Source: Fasciolopsis buskii (taxonomy: Eukaryota > Platyhelminthes > Trematoda > Plagiorchiida > Fasciolidae). Taken from it: a stretch of DNA of 64,000 nucleotides. The translations under genes were made by a program, and so were the position numbers. Numbering within the stretch: the stretch's first letter is position 1; the number at the start of each line of letters is the position of its first letter. Positions 62,115-64,000 of this stretch are shown here, in pieces. The DNA is taken from positions 49,506 to 113,505 of the forward strand of contig LUCM01001791.1 in NCBI GenBank assembly GCA_008360955.1, written 5' to 3'. The notes beneath the pieces were generated by a model. The model saw nothing but the letters and a program-made list of their open reading frames with translations. It was not told the origin of the DNA and did not search any database.

Positions 62115-62228
62115 ATGTAGTGCTCCGGGCTATGAGGCCGATAAACCAATGCCCGATATGCTTTTTGATATTTTAGTCCAGCTCACCAGCGAACCGCCAT
62201 GTCGTTTCAATCCTTTCCGACGTATTCG
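62115..62228 (+). CDS. Probable internal exon of an unidentified gene
   Basis: A strong pyrimidine tract (TTCTCTTCTGTCTGTCTAAG) forms an acceptor, and GTAATT a donor, around a 114-nt open stretch. The frame enters with one leftover base and leaves with two. The translation begins CSAPGYEADKPMPDMLFDIL and continues VQLTSEPPCRFNPFRRIR. The protein is not recognised. It is not ankyrin-like. It is on the same strand as the ankyrin exons and could be a later exon of that gene or belong to another gene. Confidence 0.45.
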
Positions 62229-62239
62229 GTAATTCTGGA

Positions 62240-64000
62240 AACTGATCGCTCGACCTCGATAGCAGCGATGAGCATATGGTTCTATAAGCTACTGATTCTC
62301 GAGCCAGAAGGAATGCAAGGCTATCTCACATTTGACTAAAGCTCGCCCCGCCATATTTCCCATATGCCTGTGCACATGTGTCGTTTTAACGCATGAACCT
62401 GAATTAGTTTTCTAAAACCGTGACTCGTAAGTGAAGCGTGCGTTTCAGAAGGTAGAATGAAGTTTAGTGTCCCAAAATCCGACATCGTTTAAAAAGGCCA
62501 GGGGTTCCGTCGGAGGAGTAAACATTTTCTGGTCCTCAACAACCGCGCCAGTGTATCCACACATTACATTAGCTCGAAGAACTCACCTATAACCTGGGAC
62601 ATTTCCACTTATATGTAAGTCAGATAAAAGTACGGCTGGCACTAAGGAGGTCGTGCCTCGTATCTTGGCTTGCATTCCAGTGTCGAAAACAACTTGGACG
62701 CTCCGAATATAGAGCGCTAATGATAATAAGAGTTTGAGAAAATAAGACGTAATCGTCTGTATAGATCGACGTCATTCGTGGCTGCTATTTACCGACTTGG
62801 TTTTGGCTTCCATGGTGTCTCTGAACACCTGAAAAGATACATGCTGAGGTCATCATTTAATGTATATCTGGGTGGTGGTTCAAGTTGCTTTAACAAGTAT
62901 CCGGAGTTGGTGGCGGTTTTGCTATATCCTGTTGAGCTTAGGTTGTTGCCAATTTATCTTCAGGATCGTTGCCACCCGATCACAGACAAGTGAACACTTT
63001 GAAAACTACTGGTTTAGTAATAAACTATTATCATTTCCTGACGGAAGTTGCGAGGCAAATATGTTCATACTAGCGTTTTGCAGACCGAAAGACTCTTGTT
63101 TCAGTAACGGACGTCATCACGATGTCCAGAAATGTGCAGTAAAGTAGTGTGCCTACTTGCTCTGTACAGTTTTACAAAGTCGTGGCCGGTAGGGCATCTG
63201 GTAAAGATTTACCGGCCATTGTGTAGCTTCCATAAAAGTGGAAAGGGTTCGCTAGTAGCCGCCGAACGTATTCGGCATTCTTAACCTAAACCTGATGAAC
63301 CGCGGTGTGTGAATCCTCCTCAGTGAATCAGACACCCAAACATGTGATAACCATGAGGTGTATTGTGCTTAATATCCAACGAGAGCTTATGGACACTATG
63401 GATGTGCACACCTACGCGCTCATGGACAATACAATAGTGAGCACAACGCGTAAGTCCCTTAACGAGCACCAGCGATAAATCGCATACGACACCAAACAAA
63501 ATAGAAAAAACCTTTATACAGTGTACTTGATTCACAGCGGTCTCACCAAACTTCCGGAAAATCTAGCTGCAATCAAGCAGTCGATAAAAAGCCCGAAAGG
63601 TGTATAAATGGGGTTACATGAAATGGCGCAAAATTGGAAAGAATACTTATAAGTTTTCCACAAAAATAAAGACCCAGTTATCGTTGGTTGACTGATTGGG
63701 AGAGGTAAGTGTAGAAAGGTTCAAATCACTGACCGGAAATATGTGCAAGTGCGTAGAAGATAAATCTCATGAAAGGAAATAACTAGTGTCGTTGAACTAG
63801 GATTAAAACGTTGTTGCTCATGATGATTACAATTTGGCTGTGCGTTTGTTATAGATTAAAATAATCTTGGGTCGCAGTGCTCAGAAGAATACCCCGTTAA
63901 TTATACATGAACACCTTGCGTACTTCAGGACTGGAACTGGCAAATTCTGTCATCACGTATAATCTCAGTTTTGCAGGAAGGTCCCACCGTGAGGCGCCCT
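62240..64000. other. No recognisable gene
   Basis: The plus-strand ORFs at 62778-63147 look unconstrained. No following exon with the required phase was identified. Confidence 0.35.
63184..63217. repeat. Short perfect inverted repeat (9-bp arms)
   Basis: TGGCCGGTA at the left is mirrored by TACCGGCCA at the right, with about 16 nt between. It could form a small hairpin. No function is evident. Confidence 0.7.

Overview
The window looks like nuclear DNA of a flatworm, most likely a digenean trematode (fluke). The evidence is short phase-compatible exons separated by kilobase introns, long (TA)n runs, and a dense layer of degraded retroelements of types abundant in flukes: RTE-like and CR1-like LINEs, BEL/Pao and Ty3/gypsy. 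There is no bacterial gene organisation and no operon. The species cannot be named from the sequence alone. One ambiguous base (n) lies at 17292.

Layout. 0.15-2.5 kb: two RTE-like LINE relics placed tail to tail. 2.8-16.3 kb: four small plus-strand exons with matching splice phases that encode ankyrin repeats; this is the best-supported host gene. Its introns hold (TA)n runs, two tRNA-derived SINEs, a 269-codon antisense ORF and, between exons 3 and 4, the 5' half of an RTE-like LINE. 17.0-18.2 kb: a second RTE-like copy, internally deleted, head to head with the first. 19.3-21.6 kb: a cluster of diverged repeats around a hairpin with arms of about 200 bp. 22-25 kb: a gypsy-type relic. 25.9-27.2 kb: a BEL/Pao integrase and a LINE fragment. 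27.6-28.2 kb: an AT-rich minisatellite. 28.4-30.5 kb: a MULE-type DNA transposon relic. 31.8-36 kb: CR1-like LINE A. About 36.1-36.45 kb: possible BEL/Pao protease. 40.7-42.3 kb: LINE D. 42.8-44.3 kb: a second MULE without its catalytic core. 46.1-50.3 kb: LINE B, the most complete LINE. 50.7-53.15 kb: BEL/Pao reverse transcriptase to integrase. 53.2-57.2 kb: LINE C. 57.7-59.8 kb: an intronless, stop-riddled copy of a KLHL20 (diablo-type) kelch gene. 62.1 kb: a probable plus-strand exon of an unidentified gene.

All recognised transposon relics between 22 and 57 kb lie on the minus strand, whereas the ankyrin exons and the 62.1-kb exon are on the plus strand. This would fit one very large intron that tolerates mostly antisense insertions, but the link between the two ends is inference. 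None of the transposon ORFs is intact. I found no convincing new functional system. The most unusual structures are the large hairpin, the minisatellite and the core-deleted MULE next to its fuller relative.
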